A stretch of DNA of 64,000 nt from an uncultured Clostridium sp. (lineage in GTDB: Bacteria; Bacillota_I; Bacilli_A; RF39; UBA660): positions 1 to 64,000 of the forward strand of contig CAMKPE010000009.1 in the NCBI GenBank assembly GCA_946414595.1, given 5' to 3'. The stretch's first letter is position 1, and the number at the start of each line of letters is the position of its first letter. The notes under the pieces were generated by a model, which ran no database searches, was not told where the DNA came from, and worked only from the letters and a program-made list of their open reading frames with translations. The position numbers and the translations under genes were made by a program. This document shows positions 23,857-33,984 of this stretch, piece after piece.

Positions 23857-26800
23857 CTCCTATGCTTCCATCTTCAAGTAACTTAATTAATACAGGAGTA
23901 CCTCTTTCAACCATATAACCGAACTTGTTACCAACTTCGTCATATAAGTCTTTAGTAGTCTTAGCAAGTTTAATTGTGAATTGGTTAGCAATTCCATCAC
24001 CAACCCAAATACCTCTTGTATTATTGATAGATGCTCTATACCAATCTTCATATTCAAATTTCTTGAATTTGTCTACACTATCAACAATTAAGAAACAGTA
24101 TTTATCAAGTTCTTTACCTGCTTCAAATGTCTTACCAATAAGTTTCTTAGTATCGTCAGCTAACTTAGTAACAAACTTATCAAGACCAGCTATAACGATA
24201 ACCGTTGTTGGAATATTTGCTATAGCATTCTTATCGTAGTTATTACTTACGAATACTTCATTAGCTTTAAGAATTTCTTCATGAATCTTCTTAAATACTT
24301 CATCTAAGTTTGCATTAGCATAGTCGATATGTTGATAATCATTTGGATTCAACATTTCTTCAGTATCCATTACAACAAATCTAGATTCTGTTAACATATC
24401 TAATTCTTTACCCATTTGTGTTAAAAGTGGTTTAAGGTTAGTTATATCCAAACCAGTAAGCATTGTAATGTAACCTTTCTTCAAGTTGACTGAAGAAACT
24501 TCCAAGCTTTGTTTTTCGACACCGATAGGAAGTTTATTAACACCTTCAAAGGCATCTCTAACATGATTAAATGTAACGCGTTCTGGTAAGATAGGAACTC
24601 CCTTAGCCTTAACAGTAGCATTATCATTAAGATCTTTACATGTAGTTCTTATTGTTTCATTTAATTGTTCTTCAGGACAAATCATTGCTGTTTGGAACTC
24701 GTATATAGCACCTAGATTAATAAGTCCACGACCTACTATATCAGATGGTTTAGTACCACGACAGTTACCTAAGATTGCTGAATAATCACTTTCATCATTT
24801 AATCTTAATGTTAACTTTTGTCCAAAGTTTTGAGCAAGTCTATAACGTATCATGTTACTTGCACTTGTAGTTAAGACAAAGAATAGACCATACTTAGTAC
24901 CTTCACGAGTAAGCTGTAACATAATATCATCAAATGAGTTATAAACTTCATTAAATGCTTCATAGTTGTTTATGATTACAACGATTGTAGGTACTGTACT
25001 ACCACTAGATTTAATATATGTTTGATAATCTCCACTATAATCTGAGAATAATTTCTTTCTCCTATCTATTTCAGTTTTCAATAACTTAAATAAGTTATTA
25101 ATCTTTTCTGTATCATTTATAAATAAGATATCTCCAATATGTGGTGCCTTATTAAATACTCTTAATGATTCAGCACCAAATTCTAAGATATAGAAGTTAA
25201 CTTCTTCTGGTGTGTGATTTGTTATTGTATTATAGATTAATGCATTAAGCATTTGTTCTTTACCACTACCAGCAGATCCATAGATAATTGAGTTACCTAC
25301 TTCAGATATTGGAAGTGTTAATAATCCTTGTCTTTGGTTAAATGGATCATCGAACTCTCCAATAATTGGATCAATAACAAATTGTCTTGGTTGATATCCA
25401 TATTTAGCAGTTAATTTATCTAAGAAAATAACTGCTGGGATCTTATCAAGCCACAATTGTTTAATCTTAATCTTTTCTTTAGCTGCAACATCAGATAGAT
25501 ATTTAACTATATTAGTTAATTGCTCTCCTTGTGCAGCAACTTTATCTTTTCTTATTTCATCTGATTCTTTTACAACGAAACCTATGTTATTAACAAAGTT
25601 CATTGAAGTATCAATTTTCTTCTTAACTTTTTCAGTTGGGAAGTAAGGAGCTCCACTCCAAGCAGATTGTCCTAGAGCAAAGAATTCATTATAACCAACT
25701 TGTAAGAAGAATCTACCTGTTTGCTTAATCATAGCAGCATCAGGTACTTTAATCATATCGTTAGAGTCACTCTTGTCTTGAACCTTTAAGCAGACCCTAA
25801 ATCTTGAGTTTGACCAGATTTGGTCATTAACAACTCCACTAGGCTTTTGTGTTGCCAAAATCAAGTGAACTCCAAGTGAACGTCCAATACGGGCAGCACT
25901 TATCAAGTTATCCATGAATTCAGGTTGTTGAGCTTTTAACTCGGCAAACTCATCTGATATAACAAGTAAGTGTGATATAGGTTCTTTAACAAGTCCATCT
26001 TTATAGAACTTTTGATATTTATATATATCGATAGTACCTTCATTTAAAGCTTGTCTTGCATCATTAAATACTGCCTGACGTCTTCTTAACTCTGATTGAA
26101 TTGATACAAGTGAACGATTCATTTCAAGTGTATCAAGGTTTGTAATAGTACCAGCAAGGTGTGGAAGTTTAACTCCAGTATCTTCATTCTTGAAGGCACC
26201 GGCAAGACCTCCTCCTTTATAGTCTATAAGTACGAATGAAACATCGTATGGATGGTAGTTAACTGCAAGTGATAAAACGTAAGTTATGATGAACTCAGAT
26301 TTACCAGATCCAGTCATACCTGCTATAAGTCCATGTGGTCCATGCGCTTTTTCATGTATATCTAATTTAAATAACATTCCATGAGCATCTATTCCTACAG
26401 GAACTTGTAAAGATGTAGTTGGGTTACTCATCTTCCATCTATAGTTAGCATTCAATTGTTCAACTTTACCTACTCCATACATCTCAAGGAAATCAATTAC
26501 ATTTGGTAAGTTGTAATTATCTTGAGTAAATTTAATAGGTATATTAGCAACTTTCTTACAACAATTGATGAAACTTCCTTGTGTATAATTATCAATTGTA
26601 AATTCTTTTTGTTTGTCACTAGTTAATTCACTTTCAAATACAGCACCATTTCTTCCACTTATACTTAAGAAAGTAGTACATTCATTTGGAAGTGTTGATA
26701 AGTTTTCGTTAAGTACTATAACGTTCATACCAATATTGTTTTTAAGTTTTAATGCTCTTATAACAATTGGAACGTTCTTAGCAATTTTAAAGTTATCTGT

Positions 26801-28453
26801 AATGATAATGTAATATGGTGGGAACATCTTGTAATCAGCTTTATCTTTAGCTTCTTCTCTTGCATCTAATTGTCTTTCAAGAAGAATAGATAATTCACAC
26901 ATTTCTTCGTAGTTAGTTGCGAAGAATCTTACTTGTTTATCATTACTCCAAGCATGAGGAAGTATCTTAGCAAAGTCCCAATTCTCTTGAGTCTTTTCAT
27001 CTACAAAGAATACTAATTTAACATCTTCATAACTGTGGAATGTAATTATTTGTAATAATAATTGTTTAATAAATTCACGAGTTTCATCACTCTTACCAAC
27101 AGCACCTAAGATATATTTTTCTGTAAGTGTTAAGTTGATAGGAACATCTACTAAGTCTTTAGATTTATTAACAAGTGTATTAGTAATTTCTTTTAAGTCA
27201 TCTGTATCCATTGAGAAATGTTCTTCTGGATATTTAATATCTAATTCAACAGGTCTATTACCAATACCAAGACGTAAGTCAAGGAAATCTGAGTGATCTA
27301 CTTTTCTTTCCCATAACTGTCTATTCTTAGTAAGTATTATCTTTTCACATTCTTCAAGAGGTATATAGTTTTCGATCAAAATTTGTCTTTGTTTCTTCAT
27401 GATCATATCTATTTCATTACGCTTACCTTCTACATAAGCTCCATACTTCTCTTGACGTTCACGTTCGTATTTAAGTTTTCTCTTCTTTTGATATATCTTT
27501 GTTAGCCATGGCCATAAGAACATACTTGCAAGCATTCCTATTCCCATGATAAGTGAAGGTAAATACTTAACTATGTTAGGATTTTCTTCACTTTGATATT
27601 GTTGTAGTGTGTTCATTAAACTTAACATTGAACTCATTCCCATAGTAATTTGTGGTCCAATTGTTAAGATTGCTGGTGTCTCATCTTCCTTCTCTTTTCC
27701 AGGAGGTTGATCGATAACCATTTCTTCTTTTTCTATAACTGTTCTAAACCTTGGAGATCTAAAGAAATAATCATTTTCTTCAAATACTTCAAGTTCATTA
27801 TTTTTATCTTCATCAGTTGGTTCAATTGCTATATTAGGTTTATTATATAAACTAAATACATCACCGCTATATTTAGCTCTATCAAATGGATTATTAGTAA
27901 TTATATTGTTTCCAAGTACTACTATCTTTAATCCAGTTATGAATATAACATCCCCATGATCAAGTTTTCTTGTTCCTATTACTCTTTCATTATTTACGTA
28001 AGTTCCAAACTTACTATTTAAGTCTGTAATAGCCCAAGAACCGTTATTAAAAATAAGTTTAGCATGTTCTTCTGAAACTGTTGGTAAATTAAATATAATT
28101 CTACACAATTGGCTCTTACCAATTAAGATTTCACAAGAATTCTTAACTTCTATTTGAATATTGTTTTCATCATAAACAGGACAGCAATATAAAAGTGCTA
28201 TCTCTTCTTTTTCTATTTGAATATAATGAAAACTATAATTTGATAAAGTAACTTCATTGATGATTCTATCTTCTTCTATTACTTTATTGTCATTATTGCT
28301 TCGTAATACCCATTGCCCATCTTTTTCTTCTATACTAACTAATTTACGTTCATTACCATTTTTGTCTCTATCTGATACCCAATAAGTACCATCAACGTTT
28401 AATGGCAAAGTTACAGAATATATTCTTTCCTTTTTAATTAAAGAAACTAACAT
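23840..28453 (-). CDS. essC: EssC/YukB-type FtsK/SpoIIIE ATPase, motor of the type VII secretion system
   Basis: 1537 residues from ATG 28453; a GTG nine bases upstream is possible. The membrane motor that recognises WXG substrates and drives export. N-terminal FHA region with a clear phosphopeptide-binding-type fold near 105-190 (ILIGKSQLC, SEEHAKL, NSKFGTYVNNERV). Membrane segments lie near 280-325 (SLIMGIGMLASMFLWPWL), then a charged linker. ATPase domain 1 has Walker A GMTGSGKS near 715 and Walker B-like SHLLVISDEFAEL. Domain 2 has Walker A GSAGSGKE near 1063. The third domain (about 1300-1537) has no Walker A, as in many EssC proteins. Essential partners EssA, EssB and EsaA are not in the window. 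Confidence 0.96.
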   Translation of the reverse strand: MLVSLIKKERIYSVTLPLNVDGTYWVSDRDKNGNERKLVSIEEKDGQWVLRSNNDNKVIEEDRIINEVTLSNYSFHYIQIEKEEIALLYCCPVYDENNIQIEVKNSCEILIGKSQLCRIIFNLPTVSEEHAKLIFNNGSWAITDLNSKFGTYVNNERVIGTRKLDHGDVIFITGLKIVVLGNNIITNNPFDRAKYSGDVFSLYNKPNIAIEPTDEDKNNELEVFEENDYFFRSPRFRTVIEKEEMVIDQPPGKEKEDETPAILTIGPQITMGMSSMLSLMNTLQQYQSEENPNIVKYLPSLIMGIGMLASMFLWPWLTKIYQKKRKLKYERERQEKYGAYVEGKRNEIDMIMKKQRQILIENYIPLEECEKIILTKNRQLWERKVDHSDFLDLRLGIGNRPVELDIKYPEEHFSMDTDDLKEITNTLVNKSKDLVDVPINLTLTEKYILGAVGKSDETREFIKQLLLQIITFHSYEDVKLVFFVDEKTQENWDFAKILPHAWSNDKQVRFFATNYEEMCELSILLERQLDAREEAKDKADYKMFPPYYIIITDNFKIAKNVPIVIRALKLKNNIGMNVIVLNENLSTLPNECTTFLSISGRNGAVFESELTSDKQKEFTIDNYTQGSFINCCKKVANIPIKFTQDNYNLPNVIDFLEMYGVGKVEQLNANYRWKMSNPTTSLQVPVGIDAHGMLFKLDIHEKAHGPHGLIAGMTGSGKSEFIITYVLSLAVNYHPYDVSFVLIDYKGGGLAGAFKNEDTGVKLPHLAGTITNLDTLEMNRSLVSIQSELRRRQAVFNDARQALNEGTIDIYKYQKFYKDGLVKEPISHLLVISDEFAELKAQQPEFMDNLISAARIGRSLGVHLILATQKPSGVVNDQIWSNSRFRVCLKVQDKSDSNDMIKVPDAAMIKQTGRFFLQVGYNEFFALGQSAWSGAPYFPTEKVKKKIDTSMNFVNNIGFVVKESDEIRKDKVAAQGEQLTNIVKYLSDVAAKEKIKIKQLWLDKIPAVIFLDKLTAKYGYQPRQFVIDPIIGEFDDPFNQRQGLLTLPISEVGNSIIYGSAGSGKEQMLNALIYNTITNHTPEEVNFYILEFGAESLRVFNKAPHIGDILFINDTEKINNLFKLLKTEIDRRKKLFSDYSGDYQTYIKSSGSTVPTIVVIINNYEAFNEVYNSFDDIMLQLTREGTKYGLFFVLTTSASNMIRYRLAQNFGQKLTLRLNDESDYSAILGNCRGTKPSDIVGRGLINLGAIYEFQTAMICPEEQLNETIRTTCKDLNDNATVKAKGVPILPERVTFNHVRDAFEGVNKLPIGVEKQSLEVSSVNLKKGYITMLTGLDITNLKPLLTQMGKELDMLTESRFVVMDTEEMLNPNDYQHIDYANANLDEVFKKIHEEILKANEVFVSNNYDKNAIANIPTTVIVIAGLDKFVTKLADDTKKLIGKTFEAGKELDKYCFLIVDSVDKFKKFEYEDWYRASINNTRGIWVGDGIANQFTIKLAKTTKDLYDEVGNKFGYMVERGTPVLIKLLEDGSIGDDNSE

Positions 28454-28500
28454 ACTTTTCACCAGCTTCCACTATTATCACACTATTTTATTCTACAAAT

Positions 28501-28529
28501 ATCATACCATTTTTGCACTTTCAAGGCAA
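28501..28529 (-). promoter_or_regulatory. Promoter of essC-esaB
   Basis: TTGCCT (28529-28524), 17 bp, TATGAT (28506-28501), between the upstream terminator and the essC start. Confidence 0.55.
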
Positions 28530-28546
28530 CAAAAAAAAATAAAAAA

Positions 28547-28570
28547 ACTGAAACATTTTAATGTTTCAGT
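28547..28570 (-). terminator. Terminator before essC
   Basis: ACTGAAACAT-TAAA-ATGTTTCAGT hairpin followed by T7 on the minus strand. Confidence 0.92.
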
Positions 28571-28575
28571 AATTA

Positions 28576-29493
28576 TTATATTCTTGCCATTATTGCTTCT
28601 TTTGTTTTTGGGTTCAATTGGCTTAAATCAGCATTTTCTACGCCTTCTCTAAACTCTTTAACTGCTTTGTCATAACCTTCATATAAGTCCTTAGCATAGT
28701 TATCTAACATAACAAATTTTAATTCATTGTTGTTATTTCCTTTTGCTTCAGCAATTCTATTGAATCCTCTTAACATTTCAGGCCTTGCTGTATGGCATGT
28801 ATAAAGCCCACATATTATATCATGATATCCATTTCTTTGAGCAATTCCCATATTAGAATGTATTACTGCTAAAGAATCATATTTTCTATATGTATTTCTA
28901 ACAGTTGCTTTCATAACATGAATAGGAATCTTAGGGAATCCCTTGATAACAAAAGCAGGTTTATGGAAAGAAGACATTACCTTCTCTCTTAAATCAACTT
29001 CATCATATTCTTCATTAAATGGATAAACATCTGTATAGCTATTATCAGATAATTGAATACCATCTTTATCAAATACTCTATAAGAGTAAGTTGTCTCAAG
29101 CTTAGATTCATAGTGAAGTTCTATTTTAACACCATCTTTTTCAATATCTCTTCTATTGAATAAAGATCCTTGATTATAATCACATATTAAGTTATCATCT
29201 TCATCTAATTTGAATATAGTTCTTATAAAAGATTTATTCTTACCAATAAATTCAAGTTTACAATCTATTACTGGACTATAACTTGTTATTGATACTGATT
29301 TTTTATCATCTGCAATTATTACATCATAATTAGAATTACCTGTCTTATATAAAAGATAATTAAATTCTTTATGAAACATTTCTTCGAATATTGGATTCTT
29401 AGTTATTTTTTCACTTAATTTACCTTTTACTTCAGCAAGTGTTGTTCTATAAAACTCTTCTTTTTTTTGCTCTATATCAGGGGTAATAGCCAT
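28576..29493 (-). CDS. Unrecognised protein of the type VII locus
   Basis: 305 residues from ATG 29493 (AGAGGAG nine nt upstream). Soluble, no signal peptide or membrane helix. An N-terminal helix (about 10-40) is followed by a long beta-rich region (VIIADDKKSVSITSYSPVIDCKLEF and on; SLFNRRDIEKDGVKIELHY) and a C-terminal half with SSFHKPAFVIKGFPKIPIH, an ICGLYTCHTARPEML segment and a final charged helix. It lies between the seventh WTG gene and essC, closed by a strong terminator. Position suggests an accessory role in secretion, such as a chaperone or regulator, but no family could be named. Confidence 0.65.
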   Translation of the reverse strand: MAITPDIEQKKEEFYRTTLAEVKGKLSEKITKNPIFEEMFHKEFNYLLYKTGNSNYDVIIADDKKSVSITSYSPVIDCKLEFIGKNKSFIRTIFKLDEDDNLICDYNQGSLFNRRDIEKDGVKIELHYESKLETTYSYRVFDKDGIQLSDNSYTDVYPFNEEYDEVDLREKVMSSFHKPAFVIKGFPKIPIHVMKATVRNTYRKYDSLAVIHSNMGIAQRNGYHDIICGLYTCHTARPEMLRGFNRIAEAKGNNNNELKFVMLDNYAKDLYEGYDKAVKEFREGVENADLSQLNPKTKEAIMARI

Positions 29494-29576
29494 AATCACA
29501 CACTCCTCTTATTCTAGAATAAGTATAACATATTTTTAAAATATGTGAATATTTTTTAAATAATTTATCTCATATG

Positions 29577-30500
29577 TTAATAAAGAATTTCATTCACTTT
29601 ATCAATCGCTTCTTTTTGAGCAGCTTCAAACTCTTGTTGAGCAGCTTCTCGCTCTTTTACATATTCGCTATATCCTGGGGTACCTGGTACTGTACGATAA
29701 GTTCCTTTTACTTCAGGTAATACTTGGGACCAATCAACTGTTGTTTCTCCTCCTGTAGCACTTTGATTAGTACCACCATTTATTTTTGCTTCTAAGTTTT
29801 GAATAGAAGCTTCTGATGATTGAGTTTGATCTAATGCTTCTTTAGCTCTTAATTCTCCAAGACTAATAGTATCAAATTCATTATTCATATCAGTTTCTAC
29901 ATATTTTGTTGCTCTTGCTAAAGCTTCTTTAGAATATTGTACTCCTTTAGTAATAGCAGTTTTAAAGGCATTTGCTAAGTCTCCGCTTGGATCATATAAT
30001 GCAATATTTGTAGGTAAATTGTCAAAATTATTACATACAGAGTTAATCTTTTGAGTTAATTCATTTAATCCCACACTAACTTTTGCCTTATTCATACCCA
30101 TTTCGCCATTAGGCCCTGTTTCTTTACAATGATTTGATACATCGAAAGCAGCTCCTCCAAAACCATGTTCTGTTACATAAATTGGATGTGCTCCTCTAAC
30201 TAAACCTTCAGGTTCATACATAAAAGTTGCACCATTGCTACTTGCCAATGTTTGTATTGCACTTACTGCTTTTTCAATAATTGTTTTATCAATTCCATCA
30301 ATAAATCCACCGATAGTTGAAAGTGCTCCTATTATAGTACTATGTGCTGCAGTATACGAAAACCAGTTTTCTGCAAGCACATCACTAAATGTTGAAATTG
30401 CATCGTTTGCATACATGTCTAATTCTTTAACCATATTATGGAAACGATCTAAATCTGCTCTTGCTTTATTTAAATCTACTCCTGTCCATCCATCACCCAT
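29577..30500 (-). CDS. WTG/WAS family protein 7 (essC-linked, medium form)
   Basis: 307 residues, the only family member next to the secretion core. WTG at 5-7; the turn is NWFSYTAAHS near 46 instead of WAS. Also ASSNGATFMYEP near 92, GEMGMNKAKVSVGLNEL near 142, and LPTNIALYDPSGDLANAF near 168. After the family domain (about 215) a short Ser/Gly/Thr linker and a Tyr/Pro segment (VKGTYRTVPGTPGYSEY) lead to a terminal helix, unlike the glycine-rich module of the long forms. RBS AAGGAGGT. Co-location with essC is the best evidence in this window that the whole family is a type VII substrate family. Confidence 0.8.
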   Translation of the reverse strand: MGDGWTGVDLNKARADLDRFHNMVKELDMYANDAISTFSDVLAENWFSYTAAHSTIIGALSTIGGFIDGIDKTIIEKAVSAIQTLASSNGATFMYEPEGLVRGAHPIYVTEHGFGGAAFDVSNHCKETGPNGEMGMNKAKVSVGLNELTQKINSVCNNFDNLPTNIALYDPSGDLANAFKTAITKGVQYSKEALARATKYVETDMNNEFDTISLGELRAKEALDQTQSSEASIQNLEAKINGGTNQSATGGETTVDWSQVLPEVKGTYRTVPGTPGYSEYVKEREAAQQEFEAAQKEAIDKVNEILY

Positions 30501-30610
30501 AAATAATACCTCCTTATTATAAGATTAATGTTTACATAAATAATTTTAAATTATTTTTTATAATAATAAAACAATTATAGTTCTTTTATCTTCTTTTTTA
30601 CGTAAAGAAA

Positions 30611-30632
30611 AAACAACTATTTCTAGTTGTTT
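30611..30632 (-). terminator. Terminator after ileS
   Basis: AAACAACTA-GAAA-TAGTTGTTT hairpin plus T tract on the minus strand, immediately after the ileS stop. Confidence 0.92.
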
Positions 30633-33600
30633 TTATTTCTTAATTCTTTCAACATCAACTTTAACTGATAAACCATTTAAGTCCATAACTTCTCCATTAT
30701 TAGACTTTTCAGTTATTTCAACAGATAAAGTTTCATTCTTTATCATTTCGATATATTTACTAATAGCTTTTTCAAATTCTTCATTCTTCTCATAATAAAG
30801 TTTTATTCTATCTACTATATCAAAATCTTTAGTTTTTCTTAATTGTTGTACTTTACTAATTAACTCTCTTGCAATACCTTCATTGATTAAATCTTCTGTA
30901 AGTGTTGTATCAAGTATTATAAAGTTACCCATTGAACTAGCTGCATTAAATCCTTCTTTAGAATTTATTCTTATATCAACCATTTCACTAGTTAATTCAT
31001 ATTCTTGATCAAGAGTTATTTTAACTGATTTTCCATCAGATAATTTAACTATTGTATCTTGATCCATAGAATTTAATTTATCAGTTAATTCTTTTATATT
31101 CTTACCAAATACTGGTCCACAAACTTTAAAGTTAGGCTTAATTGTAAATGTCATATATTCTGATAAGTCATCAGCATATTTTATTTCTTTAACATTTAAT
31201 TCTTCATAGATTAAGTCTTCTAAATCTTTAATAGTTTTCTTAACTTTAGCATCAAGTACTACTTCGCTTATTGGTTGTCTTACTTTAATCTTTGCTTCTT
31301 CTCTAGCATTTCTTCCTAAAGAGATTAAATCACGTACTAAGTCCATCTTAGTCTCTATTTTTTCATCAATCATCTTCTTATCGTATTTAGGATAATCTGC
31401 TAAATGAACTGATTTTTCACCAGTTAAGTTAGTATATATTTCTTCACTAACAAATGGTACCATTGGAGCAATTAATTTACATACTCCACATAATACTTCG
31501 TATGTAGTTTGATAAACTGCTTTTTTACTATTATCAAGTTCACTTCCCCAGAATCTTCTTCTATTTCTTCTTATGTACCAGTTAGATAAGTCTTCATTAA
31601 CAAAGTTATTAATTGCTTTAACTGCTTTATTAGGATCAAATACATCCATTGAAGTTGTTACTTCAAGTACTAACTTATTGTATTTAGAAAGTAACCATTT
31701 ATCTATATCTTCTAAGTCTTTATAATCTACTTTAAACTTTCTTGGATCAACCTTATCTGTATTAGCATACATTTGGAAGAATGTATAAGTATTCTTTAGT
31801 GTATTAAAGAATTTAGATTGAACTTCTTTAACACCATCTTCGTCGAATTTTAATGGAGTCCATACAGGGCTAGCTGATAACATATACCATCTAACTGGAT
31901 CAGCTCCAAAGTTCTCAATTAATCCAAATGGTGATACTGCATTACCTTTAGATTTATGCATCTTTTGTCCAAATTTATCAAGTACTAAATCATTAACAAG
32001 TACATTTTTGTATGGAGCTTTTCCCATTACAAATGTAGATATTACTATTAATGAATAGAACCATCCACGAGTTTGATCTATTCCTTCACAAATAAAGTCT
32101 GCAGGGAATTGTGATTCAAATAATTCTTTATTTTCAAATGGATAATGATACTGTGCAAAAGGCATAGCACCAGAATCAAACCAGCAGTCCATAACTTCTT
32201 TTACACGTGTCATTTCTTTACCACATTTAGGACATTTTATGTGAACATCATCAACATAAGGTCTATGAAGATCTATTGATTTATCAATCTTTTCAATTGA
32301 TTTTTGAACAAGTTCATCTACTGAACCAATCATTTCATCATGACCACATTCACATCTCCATAGAGGTATTGGTGTTCCCCAATATCTATTTCTTGAAATT
32401 GCCCAGTCATTTAAATTCTCTAACCAGTTTCCAAAACGTTTTTCTCCAACATAATCAGGGAACCAATTAACTTTGTTATTTTCTTTAACTATCTTGTCTT
32501 TTAATTCAGTAACCTTAATATAAATTGAAGGTTTTGAATAATAAACAAGTGGTGTATGACATCTCCAACAATGCGGATAATTATGTTCTAATTTTTGTTT
32601 TTTGAACAATTTATCTTCAGCTGCTAAATATTTGATGATATCAAGTTCTAGTTCTTTTTCAACAACTAGTCTTCCCTTCCATGGTCCTTCAGTAAAGCAT
32701 CCATTTTCATCAACTGGATTTAGCATTGGTAAATCATATTTAAGTCCAACTTCGTAGTCATCTTGCCCAAATGCTGGTGCTATATGAACGATACCAGTAC
32801 CATCTTCCATAGTTACATAATCAGCACATGTAACATAAAATGCTTTCTTATTAACTTTTAATATTGGAAGTAATTGTTCATATTCTCTATACTCTAAATC
32901 TTTACCAGTATATTCTTCAACAACTTCGTACTCATCACCTAATACTTTATTAGCTAGAGCTTTTGCAACTATAAAGTTATATCCTTTAGATAAACATTTA
33001 ACATACTTTTCATTTGGGTTAACACAGGCAGCAACGTTAGACATTAATGTCCATGGTGTTGTTGTCCATACTAACATATAAGTATTGTCTTCATCTTTCA
33101 TCTTAAATGGAACAGTTACTGTATTAACTGAAACCATTTCATAACCTTGAGCTACCTCATGAGATGCAAGTCCAGTTCCACATCTTGGACAATATGGAAG
33201 TATCTTTAATCCATCATAAATTAATCCAGCATCAAAGAACTTCTTTAATATCCACCATTCAGTTTCTATATAAGAGTTTTGATAAGTTATATATGGATTT
33301 TCAAGATCAATAAATTGTCCCATTAAGTCAGTGAATTCTCTGAATGCTTTTTCATTCTTCCAAACACTTTCTCTACACTTTTCATTGAATTCTTTTATAC
33401 CATATTTTTCGATATCATTCTTTCCATTGAATCCTAATTCTTTTTCAACTTGTACTTCTACTGGAAGTCCATGAGTATCCCATCCAACTTTACGAAGAAC
33501 TTTATTACCTTGCATTGTTTTATACTTACAGAAAACATCTTTTAATAGTTTTGCAAGCATATGATGTATTCCTGGCATACCATTTGCAGTTGCAGGTCCA

Positions 33601-33731
33601 TCATAGAAAACAAAGTTATTAGAGTCCTTTCTATTTTTAATAGTCATATCAAGGATATTCATCTTTTGCCAAGATGCACTTATTTCTTTTTCTACTTCGC
33701 TATTTTTCCCTTTTTTTAATTCTTTAAACAT
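30633..33731 (-). CDS. ileS: Isoleucyl-tRNA synthetase with GXHH signature (IleRS2-like)
   Basis: 1032 residues, class I synthetase with editing. The ATP-binding signature that is normally HXGH reads G54-I55-H56-H57 in ANGMPGIHHMLAK, that is, first and third residues exchanged; this cannot be a misread, as four clean codons (33572-33561) encode it. The KMSKS loop is KMHKSKGN. The editing domain, the WFDSGAMPF block and a GWFYSLIVIS segment are all in place, and the long C-terminal extension matches the eukaryote-like IleRS2 class. GXHH IleRS2 enzymes have been reported as extremely mupirocin-resistant. Controlled by an isoleucine T-box. Confidence 0.96.
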   Translation of the reverse strand: MFKELKKGKNSEVEKEISASWQKMNILDMTIKNRKDSNNFVFYDGPATANGMPGIHHMLAKLLKDVFCKYKTMQGNKVLRKVGWDTHGLPVEVQVEKELGFNGKNDIEKYGIKEFNEKCRESVWKNEKAFREFTDLMGQFIDLENPYITYQNSYIETEWWILKKFFDAGLIYDGLKILPYCPRCGTGLASHEVAQGYEMVSVNTVTVPFKMKDEDNTYMLVWTTTPWTLMSNVAACVNPNEKYVKCLSKGYNFIVAKALANKVLGDEYEVVEEYTGKDLEYREYEQLLPILKVNKKAFYVTCADYVTMEDGTGIVHIAPAFGQDDYEVGLKYDLPMLNPVDENGCFTEGPWKGRLVVEKELELDIIKYLAAEDKLFKKQKLEHNYPHCWRCHTPLVYYSKPSIYIKVTELKDKIVKENNKVNWFPDYVGEKRFGNWLENLNDWAISRNRYWGTPIPLWRCECGHDEMIGSVDELVQKSIEKIDKSIDLHRPYVDDVHIKCPKCGKEMTRVKEVMDCWFDSGAMPFAQYHYPFENKELFESQFPADFICEGIDQTRGWFYSLIVISTFVMGKAPYKNVLVNDLVLDKFGQKMHKSKGNAVSPFGLIENFGADPVRWYMLSASPVWTPLKFDEDGVKEVQSKFFNTLKNTYTFFQMYANTDKVDPRKFKVDYKDLEDIDKWLLSKYNKLVLEVTTSMDVFDPNKAVKAINNFVNEDLSNWYIRRNRRRFWGSELDNSKKAVYQTTYEVLCGVCKLIAPMVPFVSEEIYTNLTGEKSVHLADYPKYDKKMIDEKIETKMDLVRDLISLGRNAREEAKIKVRQPISEVVLDAKVKKTIKDLEDLIYEELNVKEIKYADDLSEYMTFTIKPNFKVCGPVFGKNIKELTDKLNSMDQDTIVKLSDGKSVKITLDQEYELTSEMVDIRINSKEGFNAASSMGNFIILDTTLTEDLINEGIARELISKVQQLRKTKDFDIVDRIKLYYEKNEEFEKAISKYIEMIKNETLSVEITEKSNNGEVMDLNGLSVKVDVERIKK

Positions 33732-33739
33732 ATTATCAC

Positions 33740-33967
33740 CTACTTAATAGTCATAACAACTTCTTTATTAGGAAGTTGAACCTTCTTTCTTCTTCTATAT
33801 GTTGTTTTTAACAACTTTTTATCACAATTATAATCTATTCCTTTTTCGTAGTTATATACTGGCTTTGCAATACTTACGCTTCCAGCAAAACTAGCCTCCA
33901 TTGGTCCAGGTATATATAATCTATACCCCATAATTGTGTTTCCATAATAGCAATTAAATTTTTTCAT
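33740..33967 (-). CDS. Small protein at the head of the isoleucine T-box operon
   Basis: 75 residues, basic, rich in Tyr and Lys (GNTIMGYRLYIPGPMEAS, then KTTYRRRKKVQLP). No signal peptide, no membrane helix and no family recognised. RBS AAGGAGGG. It ends 8 nt before ileS, so it is co-transcribed with it behind the T-box terminator. It is unlikely to be spurious: strong RBS, tight spacing and conserved-looking hydrophobic pattern. Function unknown. Confidence 0.65.
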   Translation of the reverse strand: MKKFNCYYGNTIMGYRLYIPGPMEASFAGSVSIAKPVYNYEKGIDYNCDKKLLKTTYRRRKKVQLPNKEVVMTIK

Positions 33968-33984
33968 AAAACCCTCCTTAAAAT

